A program made the position numbers and the translations under genes. A DNA stretch of 64,000 nt from Antedon mediterranea (Eukaryota > Echinodermata > Crinoidea > Comatulida > Antedonidae), in assembly GCF_964355755.1 (NCBI RefSeq), contig NC_092672.1, positions 26,532,501 to 26,596,500 of the forward strand. Reading direction: 5' to 3'. Below are positions 10,644-20,483 of this stretch, piece by piece. Position 1 is the stretch's first letter. Each line of letters opens with the position of its first letter. The notes beneath the pieces were generated by a model. The model ran no database searches. It was not told where the DNA came from and saw nothing but the letters and a program-made list of their open reading frames with translations.

Positions 10644-13600
10644 ATGGGTTCTAGTAAGAGTAAGGGGCCGATCGATGGACCAGCACTAGGAAGGCCATTT
10701 ACACTTGGTATGCTGTACGATTGTCGTAATGACAAACTAATCCCTGGTACCTCACTATGGGATAATGAATTCCTTGAAAGTCACAGTGTTTCACATCTCC
10801 AAGAGTCATCAAACTTTAAAATACACACTGAAGAGTCTATAGCAGACAAAGCTAATGCCCTTGATATCAATGCTAACTTGAAACTGAGTTGTCTTGTTGG
10901 TCTTGTTGAGGGGTCAGGTTCAGCTAAATATCTTGATGACCGCAAGTCATCCAATTACAAGGCCAGAGTATCGATGCAATATAAGTGTACAACCAAGTTT
11001 AAGCAGCTAGCAATGGAACACCTTGGAAAGGGAAAGATCATGTATCCTAATGTGTTTAAATACGGGATTGCCACTCATGTTGTGACTGGTATACTGTATG
11101 GTGGTCAGGCTATTTTTGTCTTTGAAAGACAGTTTTATGAAAGTGAGACTTACAAGAAAGCACATGGAGATTTACAAGCTGCCATTAAAGCATTACCAAG
11201 GATTTCTTTTGACTTGCCAGAAGACCTAAAAGACAAATTGGATGGTTTTGAGTGCACCTTTTATGGAGACTTCATTCCTCCCTCCAACCCTACTACCTAT
11301 CTTGATGTTGTGGAGTTGTATAAAAAGCTTTCAAAAATGATAGGTAGAAAAGCAGTTCCTGTGCATGTTTGGCTTCACCCATTGCACAATTTAGATAACA
11401 GAGCAGCAAAGTTGGTTAGAGAAATCAGTTATACTCAGGTTGAAAGTGCAGAAAACACACTAGAACAGTTACAAAGCTTGGAAATAAAGTGCAAAGACTT
11501 AGCAGAATCTGACCCATGTCAAAAGTTCCCGGTTACAAGACAGAATATAAACAACTTCAAAGAAATGGTAGAAGAGTATAAGCTTAATATTCAGAGGCAA
11601 ATAATGCAAGTATTGCCTGACATTCGAGGAGGGAGAACTAAGGAAGTAATTTTAGCAAACATTTTAGAGAGTAGAAAAAGATCTCCTTTTAGTCATGGAA
11701 ACCTTGCCAAATGGATAGATGAAGCGGAAGCTCTCATCCGCATGCTAAGCACATACGTCAGTTTCATGAGTGAAATCACTTTTGCAGACTCACATGGACA
11801 TTTTTCAGAAACCATTTTCAATCCTAACAACAGACATGTCATATGTTTTATAATGCGCTTGGTACAGAACGAAACATTACTAACAGACATGCAAAAATAT
11901 CTTATGAAAACCAACGATGTTGATTACAATTGTAATGGAGAACATGTATTTTCCGGTTTTCCTTCTGATTCTTTGACAGATAAAATGGTCGTTAATGCGC
12001 GCCACTTCAAAGACTTTGATGCAGCAAATAAAGGATCATTAGAAACAGCTTTTATAATCCATCAGGCCAAAAACGAGTTTGAGAACCCAACTGGTATAAT
12101 ATTTTTGTATAAAAATGGAAAACGTATGGATACAAATTTTGAACCTCCTTCAATGCCTGGTAAACCTACATATTTTGACTCAACTCATCATAGCATCCAG
12201 TTAGAATGGAAAGTCCCAGATCAAGGTGTCTCGAATATCACTCATTATGAAGTGTCCTATAAGCAACTTAGTGATTCTGAAACAGAATGGATCACAGTCT
12301 CTACTTCCAGCAAAGAATGTTCATTTACTGCAAACGATTTGAACATTTCCTCTGTATACTTATTTCAGGTGAAGTCAGTGTGTGAAGCCGGGGTAAGCAA
12401 AGCCAGTTTAGTGAGTGAACCAATGACCACTCGTCCAACATGTCCTCCTGGTAAACCAGAAGTTCAGCTACCATCAGGTCTTCATATTAGTGTTAGATGG
12501 AACTCTCCTGATATCATTGCTAAAAATGTCAATATAAAATCTTACAATATTCAATATTGCATGTTGGAAACAACTGATGAAACCGGACCTATTGAAGCAG
12601 ATAAATTGATCTGGTGCGATATGATGACTGTTCTACACAATACACCAGAAGCAGAACACAGGGCTATAAATAAGATGATCTTCATGTATCGAGTTCGTGC
12701 TGACTGTAGTGATGCTGGACAGAGCAAATACAGCCCGACAAGTGAGGCTATCTGCCTAAATATTTCGCAAGAAGAAATCAAAAAGGAAAATATCTTGCAT
12801 AATTCAAAGCTTGTTCAAACCGGCTCGCCATCGGTGTATGCACTCAATTTGAAGGAAGTTGTGAGAAGAGAATCAGAAAAAATCTACAAATATGCATTTG
12901 GAAATCGTAACAGAAACACACCAACTATCGAAAAAGTAATTATGGTTGTAGGTGCAACAGGAGCAGGAAAGTCAACTTTTATCAATGGGCTGATTAATTA
13001 TGTATTTGGTGTAAAATGGGAGGATCGTTATCGCTTCAAACTGGTTCATGAAGATTTCAAAACTACACAGGCAACTTCACAGACAACTTCCATAACATCC
13101 TACACAATCCATCATCAGAATGATTTCCAGGTACCCTATACGCTGACCATCATTGACACCCCTGGATTTGGTGACACATCAGGCATCAGTCGAGACAAAG
13201 AAATAACCAAACAAATTCACAGTTTCTTCTCTACTACAGGAGTAGGTGGTATCGACCATATAGATGCTATAGGATTTGTGGCTCAAGCCTCATTAGCAAG
13301 ACTCACACCAACACAAAAATATGTTTTTGACTCAATCTTGTCATTGTTTGGGAAGGATATTGCTGATAACATCTTTATCCTAGTCACTTTTGCAGATGGA
13401 CAGAAACCACCAGTTATGGTAGGTATCAAAGAAGCTGAACTCCCATATAAAGGATATTTCAAGTTTAACAATTCTGCTTTGTTCGCTCAAAATAGAACTG
13501 ATGGTGAGGTGCCGGAAGATGAAGAGAATGACGAGGAAGAAGAAGAGGGTGGAGGATTTGATAATATGTTCTGGCAAATGGGAGAAAAAAGTTTTAAGCT

Positions 13601-14465
13601 GTTCTTTAACAAGCTGGGAGCAATTGAGACAAAAAGCTTAGTATTGACCAAAGATGTCTTAGATGAGCGTAGTCAACTGGAAACATACATTGTTGGGATA
13701 CAGAATGGAATCCAAACAGGGCTAAATAAACTTGAACAACTGAAGATAGAAGATGAAGTTCTCCGTCAGCACCAGAAAGATATTGACAGGAACAGAAATT
13801 TTAAGTACACAGTAGAAGAGGAAAAGGCTACTTTTGAAAAAATTCCAACAGGTACATACATCACCAACTGCATTACATGCAACAGAACATGCCACTGCCC
13901 TTGTTATATACCAGACGATGATTCTAAAAGTAAATGCTCCGCCATGCGTGGTAGTGATAACTGTGCGGTATGCGCAAACAAATGTCACTGGACGATGCAT
14001 AAGAATATGACCTATCAAATTGTGATTGAAAGGCATACTGTCGAGAAAAACTCTGAAGACTTGAAGAAGCGTTACGAGAATGCAAAAGGTGCAAAAATGT
14101 CTGCTCAGCAAATCATGAACAAAATGTCAGAGGAATTTGAGGATGTCCAGTATGATGTTCTGGAATTAACAGAAGATATTCGCAAGAGTTTGAATCGACT
14201 TCAGGAGATTGCTCTTCTTCCAAATCCATTGTCATCAGTCGAATATATTGATATCCTGATCCAAAATGCAAAGGATGAAGCAAAGCCTGGATGGATGGAA
14301 TATGTCAAGCAACTACATGATTTGAGAGAAAATGCCGAATGTTTAGAAAATGTTACGAAAGAAAATTATGATCCGTTTCAGCAGTACAAATTTATTGAGC
14401 ACACACTACCAAAAAGAGAAAAACAAGGTAGAATGAGTAAATTGAAATCGTGGTTAGGATTGTAA
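10644..14465 (+). CDS. SNTX-like / FN3 / P-loop GTPase protein, 1273 aa, single exon
   Basis: An intact single-exon frame. The start is supported by an in-frame TGA six bases upstream (10635-10637); a plausible splice acceptor (TTCTTATTTCATAG, ending 10606) suggests an untranslated first exon further upstream. Residues 1-7 are MGSSKSK: Gly2, Ser6 and Lys7 fit an N-myristoylation signal and equal the Src N-terminus. About 10-235 resembles the perforin/CDC-like N-terminus of stonustoxin-type proteins; about 240-380 is the helical region after VWLHPLHNLD; about 390-500 is thioredoxin-like, ending in FEPPSMPGKP. FN3 domains start near 505 and 600. A GTPase follows: GATGAGKS (770-777), DTPG (838-841), TFAD (915-918). 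Then come an acidic run (about 957-970), a Cys-rich cluster (about 1070-1120, CITC..TCHCPC) and a coiled coil. The family includes non-venom members in many animals, and no signal peptide is present, so an intracellular, membrane-associated or immune-type role is inferred. Pore formation is not demonstrated. Confidence 0.9.
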   Translation: MGSSKSKGPIDGPALGRPFTLGMLYDCRNDKLIPGTSLWDNEFLESHSVSHLQESSNFKIHTEESIADKANALDINANLKLSCLVGLVEGSGSAKYLDDRKSSNYKARVSMQYKCTTKFKQLAMEHLGKGKIMYPNVFKYGIATHVVTGILYGGQAIFVFERQFYESETYKKAHGDLQAAIKALPRISFDLPEDLKDKLDGFECTFYGDFIPPSNPTTYLDVVELYKKLSKMIGRKAVPVHVWLHPLHNLDNRAAKLVREISYTQVESAENTLEQLQSLEIKCKDLAESDPCQKFPVTRQNINNFKEMVEEYKLNIQRQIMQVLPDIRGGRTKEVILANILESRKRSPFSHGNLAKWIDEAEALIRMLSTYVSFMSEITFADSHGHFSETIFNPNNRHVICFIMRLVQNETLLTDMQKYLMKTNDVDYNCNGEHVFSGFPSDSLTDKMVVNARHFKDFDAANKGSLETAFIIHQAKNEFENPTGIIFLYKNGKRMDTNFEPPSMPGKPTYFDSTHHSIQLEWKVPDQGVSNITHYEVSYKQLSDSETEWITVSTSSKECSFTANDLNISSVYLFQVKSVCEAGVSKASLVSEPMTTRPTCPPGKPEVQLPSGLHISVRWNSPDIIAKNVNIKSYNIQYCMLETTDETGPIEADKLIWCDMMTVLHNTPEAEHRAINKMIFMYRVRADCSDAGQSKYSPTSEAICLNISQEEIKKENILHNSKLVQTGSPSVYALNLKEVVRRESEKIYKYAFGNRNRNTPTIEKVIMVVGATGAGKSTFINGLINYVFGVKWEDRYRFKLVHEDFKTTQATSQTTSITSYTIHHQNDFQVPYTLTIIDTPGFGDTSGISRDKEITKQIHSFFSTTGVGGIDHIDAIGFVAQASLARLTPTQKYVFDSILSLFGKDIADNIFILVTFADGQKPPVMVGIKEAELPYKGYFKFNNSALFAQNRTDGEVPEDEENDEEEEEGGGFDNMFWQMGEKSFKLFFNKLGAIETKSLVLTKDVLDERSQLETYIVGIQNGIQTGLNKLEQLKIEDEVLRQHQKDIDRNRNFKYTVEEEKATFEKIPTGTYITNCITCNRTCHCPCYIPDDDSKSKCSAMRGSDNCAVCANKCHWTMHKNMTYQIVIERHTVEKNSEDLKKRYENAKGAKMSAQQIMNKMSEEFEDVQYDVLELTEDIRKSLNRLQEIALLPNPLSSVEYIDILIQNAKDEAKPGWMEYVKQLHDLRENAECLENVTKENYDPFQQYKFIEHTLPKREKQGRMSKLKSWLGL

Positions 14466-16249
14466 GTCAATGTCGCATACTGTATACTGCTATTGTTTTC
14501 AAATGGTCGATTTTCCATAAACTGGTCACGATCAGAGGTGGGCCTATTTAGTAATTAGAAAAAAAATTGCTTAAAAACTGAACTAAGATGAAAACCCTAG
14601 CATATGAATGACATGCTGCTGTCGAAACTGCCGTGACTTTTGATGGAAATAAGCTGCCTACTAATCTTAGTTTGTTTAGAAATGTCAATATTTGTACTTA
14701 TTTGAATTATGTAGGCCTACGTTAATATTACCTGCGCCAAATTTCGATATTTGTGTTTCGTGTATTTGTCTGTTAGCAGAATAACGTCAAAAATTATATT
14801 TACCAAATATTAAAAATATCTTCATCCACAGATAAAGATATGGGAGGGGGTTTGAATCCGCTGAAGGATCCCAATTATGTATCACTTTATTAGTTTACAA
14901 ATTCTAGAATCTACTGTAGACGGATCTTTACCAAATTCATTCAATTGAAAGGTATATAGCTACACATGATCTCATTAAATTTTAGAGGTCATCCGAACTG
15001 TACCAGGATCCCAATTCTGGACCACCTTTGGACCAAATTGTGGTTTTGTGCTTACGCGTTAGTTCGGTATTTTAAACGATTTAAAACAACGGGTTGAATT
15101 ATTTACTTTTGGAGGTCAGCCAATTGGCTGAGATATGTAATGTCTGACTTCTTTTTATCATTATTATCATATTATTAGGCCTATCATTAATTATATTCCT
15201 ACTAAAACGTATTGAAGCAACATCTTTACATCGGTTACACACCTTCGTAAACACACAAGTAGGCCTACAAACAACAAACGGATACAAAATCAATATAGTG
15301 AACCCAAGAACAAAAATGATAAATATAAAACCAAACGATTTGATCTTTGATTTATTCGTACATCATGGAGATATAGGCCTACAGTAAATTTAAAACTCAA
15401 TACCGTATGCCACAATTTCAAATTGTTTATTCATGTAATGTAATGAGTGTTTTGTGCTGCCGGTTATAGTAAGTCTATTGCCTAATTGTTAGGTCTATTA
15501 TCTCTAAAACCATGGAAAAAAGAGATAGATTACATCTCTGAAATATCCTAATCTGCAATCAAATATTTAATAATAATAATTTATTGTATTGCATGTTTGA
15601 AGGAACCATGACCAATTCAGTAGTGTGATTTATTTATGAATATTTAAACTAATGCATATACATTGTAATTGTATACTACTAAATAACTAGTTCGTCGTCG
15701 TTTTTAAATTGTAAAGGAGGAAATGAAGCATACTGAAAGCGCTTCTGTGATGGTGTTAGTTACTCATTATGCGTAATTAAATAAAGTAATACGTAAACGG
15801 GCATAATAAATAAGACTGCATGCTATTATAAAAAGCCAGATATGTTGTTATAAAAAGTATGAATGAATTTAGCTGATTCTCATGTTTTTAATTACTTGTC
15901 GTCAGAAGATTATTGACCGACAAATAGCCAAATATGATGTAAATATGAGTAGTATTAAATAAACTAATATTAATGGATAAAGTAAAACTATTCGGTAGTT
16001 TGTAGTTAAGAGGCGGAATGTATTGTTACATGTTTATGAGATGTTCATATTATAGGCCTACATCGCTACTGTAAAGGCATGTTTACTTACCTGAAATTAT
16101 TTAACGTGAAATATACAAAATTCACGTTCTGACAATGATAAGTTTCTCTAAAAAGTAATGACAAAAAGTATGGTTATGGTGGAATTTTGTTAACAAAGAA
16201 TATTTACCTATTATTGCATAAGGAAAACATTAGAATTCAGTTTTACAAC
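14466..16249. other. 3' flank of the SNTX-like gene, then intergenic
   Basis: No further coding exon seen. A canonical AATAAA occurs at 15780-15785, but I cannot tell whether it serves the upstream gene. AT-rich with scattered TAGGCCTA palindromes. Confidence 0.4.
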
Positions 16250-16615
16250 TACCATATTTATTGGAATAAACGCTTCGCTTTGAATAAATGCCTTCCTCAA
16301 TAGGAGAATATCATTTTGAATAAACGCTCACCACATGCATATATACACAATATTGTATTACAACACATTTCTATTGTAGTAGAATTCAGTGATTAACATG
16401 ATCTACAATTATTATTTACCAAGTATTTTGATACAATTTTTACTCTATTTTATCTCTTCTCGATATTAATTGTGTTGTATTTTTCCATATTATCTAGAGG
16501 GTATTTATTTGATTATACATGTTACCATATTGCACGCAGAAAAATTAACGCCTCCCCCGAATAATAAACGTCTCCCTCAAAAGCCCCGGGGCGTTTATTC
16601 AAGTAAATACGGTAT
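16250..16615. mobile_element. MITE with 'GAATAAACGC' inverted ends
   Basis: The left end TACCATATTTATTGGAATAA followed by ACGC is inverted at the right end (GGGGCGTTTATTCAAGTAAA then TACGGTA). Internal copies of GAATAAACGC and AATAAACGTC occur near 16315 and 16560. No open frame of note. Confidence 0.65.
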
Positions 16616-16920
16616 TATAATACGACTATTATCAATGTTTATATAAGATATAGTAACACTAATTTCAGGCTTTAGATTATGTCGTACTTTATTTTTAAAA
16701 TGGGTGAAAATTAAAAATTAATAATTAATTAATAGAGTGCTTTTGTGATCATTTGAGTTTAAATTACGAAAACCATTTCCTTTTTAAACCGAGAAAGCGA
16801 AATCTTGTAATTGACGTCGGCTTTGGAGAAAAAAATAAGCATGTGAAAATATATGGGCCGGATTTTATTGTTTATTGAAATGAAAAATAAAAAATAATGA
16901 AATGGATCAACCCACTCTTG

Positions 16921-17356
16921 TCATAAAAGAAAATAATCAAATATAGCACTGAAGAATAGATCACGAATGATACTATCTTCAGCATCACCAAAGTTACAAG
17001 TTTCTGCTAATTTTGGCAGAGCACTTGTCAGTTGGTTGGCTGTTTCACCATCCTTTTGTGTTATGTGGTAGAACTTGTGTCGCTCTAAAATCTCCGTTTC
17101 TTTAGGCACACAGTGATCTTCAAATCGTTTAAAGAACAATGTATGGCTTCGTTTTATCAGCATCATTCTCAAAGCGAAATGTAGCCTATCATAACTCGCT
17201 CGACCTCTTTTACCAATTATATTTAATAGACACATGACTTTTCTTTTGTCTTTTTTAGTATCCAGTCCACTTGCAATCATAACAATTTTAAACTCTTGTT
17301 TGAAAATGTTCCAATTAGCTGCAACATTACCTTCAAATGAAAATTCCGACGGTGCT
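16921..17356 (-). pseudogene. Gag fragment of an LTR retrotransposon (Ty3/gypsy-like)
   Basis: The minus-strand frame is open from about 17356, just after an in-frame TAA, with FSFEGNVAANWNIFKQEF ahead of the ATG at 17280. It continues with MIASGLDTKKDKRKVMCLLN, then RFEDHCVPKETEILERHKFY and KLAETCNFGDAEDSIIRDLF. This order (W..F...., SGL..K....K...LL, F..YC.P......ER..F, LA..C.FG...D..IRD) is the capsid-type gag core of Ty3/gypsy elements. No protease, reverse transcriptase or LTR is visible nearby, so it is an orphan fragment ending at a stop near 16921. Confidence 0.75.
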
Positions 17357-18724
17357 TAAAAGTAAGGTCCTTCAGCCATTTTTCTTAAAATTCCATCACT
17401 TCTGACACCATGTAAACGTATTGTAAGTTTATAAAATATACACGAGGCGTACTTGCTAATAATAATATATTTATTGTTCGATGTTCAATGTACAAAAAAG
17501 TAACTTAATAACTAAAAGTATTCTAAACTACTGGTGTAAATGATGAGTAATATTCATTGTGGTTATACACAGGATACTGTGGTTATCACACAGAGTGCTA
17601 TGCTAACGGTAAGCATACCTATGCTATGAGTACAGATGATACTTAGAAATATCACATCTGTTTACAAGTACATTTAAGGCGGATTTTGTGTGAATAAAAT
17701 GAAGACGTTTTTGTTTTGAACAATTTCATTTCATTCCAATAAACATTTAGGCCTATTTCTTCATCTTTTTGGAATCATGACGATATCACGTAAAGAAGTT
17801 GAAAATAAAGGAGGCAAAACCCTCAAAGTTAAACTGTTGAAAATAATCAACTGAAACTTGTATTGGGTGCGGCAGATAAAAGATGATTATTATTATTATT
17901 GTTATTATTGTTATTATTATTATATTAGAATAATGATAATGATGATGATGATAATAATAATAATAATAGTAATATTTAACCAAAAACATGACAGGAACCC
18001 ACGCTCGCGTACCGTCTAGGCCGTGCCCACAGATGGTTCTCGAATGCACAGTAATTTCAGCGTAAAACACTGGCGGTTTCAAATGTACGTACCACAGGAC
18101 TATAATACATTGTCGTTTACAGAAACGAATGAATGATGATTTATGTAGTCAACTAAAATTAACACCCTGGAATTACTTCCGAAATAGAAACTTGTAACAA
18201 AATGAGTCCAAATGTTTGATTTGAACTCATTTAAACAAACCCAATTTGTGTTTTGTATGTAACATTAGGGTTGAAGGATGGGTACAAAGAACAACAATTT
18301 GTGTTCATGTTTTATAGGCCTATAAATATTATAGCACTAAATAGAGTAGAACATTTGTGATGTAATACTTTGTTAAAACTCGGTCATAGTCAATTGAAAT
18401 ATAAAGTACAAGTAACGATATACCGCTACGACGTTTATATTTTAGTAATTATTAATTAATACACACGTTGGGAACCAACTGTCAATAATAAAGTTTATTT
18501 GTATATTATGTGTTTATATCTAACAGTACCCACACTCGCTGCAATACGAAATTTTCGATTCAAATGGCGACCAAAAATGTCTTTACAGTATTGCCAAAGT
18601 ATTGCAATGCCATATCTAAAGGTTTCAGGTTTACCCCCAATGGCCCATACATTTACCTACTTATGTTAAACCAAATAATTACACTGAAGCATCTTCGTAT
18701 TATTGTGTGCGGGTATTTTTCAAG
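17357..18724. other. Intergenic with microsatellites, no gene recognised
   Basis: Contains (ATT)n and (GAT)n/(AAT)n microsatellites at about 17884-17972. The small minus-strand frame across them is a low-complexity artefact. Confidence 0.5.
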
Positions 18725-18815
18725 ATGGACAGTAGTGTATACCACGATCGGAAAACACCCCTATTTTAGGCGAATCGTTAAAGCTAAATTCGTTTTAATT
18801 GTCAATAACTATTAC
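18725..18815. repeat. Dispersed repeat, second copy of 3430-3515
   Basis: Starts GTGTATACCACGATCGG and contains CTAAATTCGTTTTAATTGTC, as at 3430-3515, in the same orientation. Confidence 0.6.
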
Positions 18816-19029
18816 TAGCAGTAAACCGCACGGTCTTTTCTGCATTAATATGTGATTATATACTTTGCATGTATAATAAAAGCGACACATTATCAAAATA
18901 ATGGCCAACAGCCATAAGTCACGTGCTCTCAGAAAAAAATGAACTTTCAAAAAGTAATGTACTTTAAAACTTTCTGTACATCAAAACAGTTCAAAAAGTA
19001 CAGAAAAGCGATAAAACGCATAGTGATAC

Positions 19030-19070
19030 CGGACCGACAGACAGACCGACAGACCGACCGACCGACATAG
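19030..19070. repeat. (GACCGACA)n-type short tandem repeat
   Basis: GACCGACAGACAGACCGACA and following units form a short G+C-rich array ending in CATAGTGAACTAT. Likely the tail or edge of a mobile element; no coding meaning. Confidence 0.55.
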
Positions 19071-19269
19071 TGAACTATTGAGTTCAAAAAACAAAACAAA
19101 TTGTATCAAGAATAACATATTATGGCCATTGAGTTTGTTATACACTATTCCTTCACTCTAAAATATATGTAAGCTAAAAAATGAAAGCAATACTCGATAT
19201 GGAACTTTATACTTTACTTTTACTTTTCAGGCTTTACGAAAATAAAAGACGCTAAATAACAATTGTGCT

Positions 19270-20055
19270 GTGTGAACTAGTTAGATGATGCGCGAAAACA
19301 CTAATGAAAGTACAAAATACCAAACTATAATTATTATTTTGGTTTTTTTTGTGGTGTATTCATTATTTGATACATGCAATAAAAAAATGGACATAAATCG
19401 AATGAAAAACACATTGTTGCTGAAACACGAATTGTTAAGTTGTTTTCATGTTCAACAATGTATCAAACCATTTGGAATCGTTTTGCTTTTGTGTTTTTTT
19501 TTCATTTACATTTTTTTAAAATTTCAATTTTTGGGATATTTGTTACCTATTCGCTACTTTTGTAATAAGTGTGGTCTAGCAGTAACACGTGCTCCGCACG
19601 GTCTTGTCAGCCTTAATAATAATTCGCATGGGATGATTAAGTATTATAAAAGTGCAATACTGGATATTGGAATATGTGACGTCTGTTAATCAGTCGGCAG
19701 ATTAAAACATTTTAATGATAAAATATAAATATGAATTAAGTTAAAGAATTAGGATGTGAGTATTGGAATAATAAAACGGACTTTAAAATCAACACAGAAA
19801 GTGCACTCACTACTCGAAATTAGATGATGCGTTCGAACTCAAACTTTTATATCTGATATTTTGTGGAAACACGACTTTGGAATCATTTTATTTGTGTGGG
19901 TTTGCTTTTTTTTTTCTTTTACATTTTTTTAATTGTAATGGTTTTTTATATTTTTTTTATTTGTTTTGCGTGAGGTTTGGTATCTTTTTTGCTACTTTTG
20001 TAATTACATTGTGGTTTAGATTTTGTGCTTTAACGAAGAAATTTATTATTTACAC
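19270..20055. repeat. Imperfect direct duplication, T-rich
   Basis: About 19270-19600 and about 19815-20030 share the order GATGATGCG, TTTGGAATC.TTTT, a long T-rich run, and TTTTGCTACTTTTGTAAT. Both contain open frames of 80-134 codons rich in Phe/Leu that come only from the T-rich composition. No homologue is recognised. Confidence 0.5.
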
Positions 20056-20059
20056 ATAT

Positions 20060-20132
20060 CGCAGATTCGAACTCGAACCTACTAAGCATTACTTTCAATG
20101 GCCACAGCGTTTTACTCACTGAGCCAAACCGT
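20060..20132 (-). repeat. tRNA-derived relic
   Basis: On the minus strand it shows an A-box-like TTGGCTCAGTGAG and a B-box-like GGTTCGAGTTC about 40 bases later. Arms do not fold into a clean cloverleaf, so it is a SINE head or tRNA pseudogene. Confidence 0.45.
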
Positions 20133-20483
20133 GATTTAAAAAAATACATTCTGTTCCAAGGATAGGTGTAATTAATTAAAACTTGTTTTGGAGGAGATAC
20201 GTAAAATACGCAAACAAATGTAGTAGCATTAATTATAAATTATCTAACTCAGTTTAATTAGTAAACAGGGTTACATCAGGTGGTTAAAATCACTACCGAA
20301 AGTACCAACTAACTTTACATACCATCGAGTAAACATTCTAGAAGTAACTAGCGACTTACGTAAATTTATACAACTGTTATTAACTGTCTATTAAGACCTC
20401 AATCAAAAGTATATCAGTTGATGCTTGTGCTATCATCTGTAGTTGATGTAAGCCCCATTTAGATATGAATAATGAAAACTCTC

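Noticed and set aside
13722..14111. 129-codon minus-strand frame under the SNTX-like gene
   Set aside because: It is a shadow of the conserved plus-strand coding region (Cys-rich and coiled-coil part), with no homology of its own.
10644..14465. A secreted venom toxin
   Set aside because: There is no signal peptide; the N-terminus looks myristoylated and the protein carries a GTPase domain, so an intracellular role is more likely despite the SNTX-like N-terminal region.
19285..20122. 134- and 81-codon frames as membrane proteins
   Set aside because: The hydrophobicity comes from T-rich tracts in a duplicated non-coding segment, with no conserved motif and no splice context.
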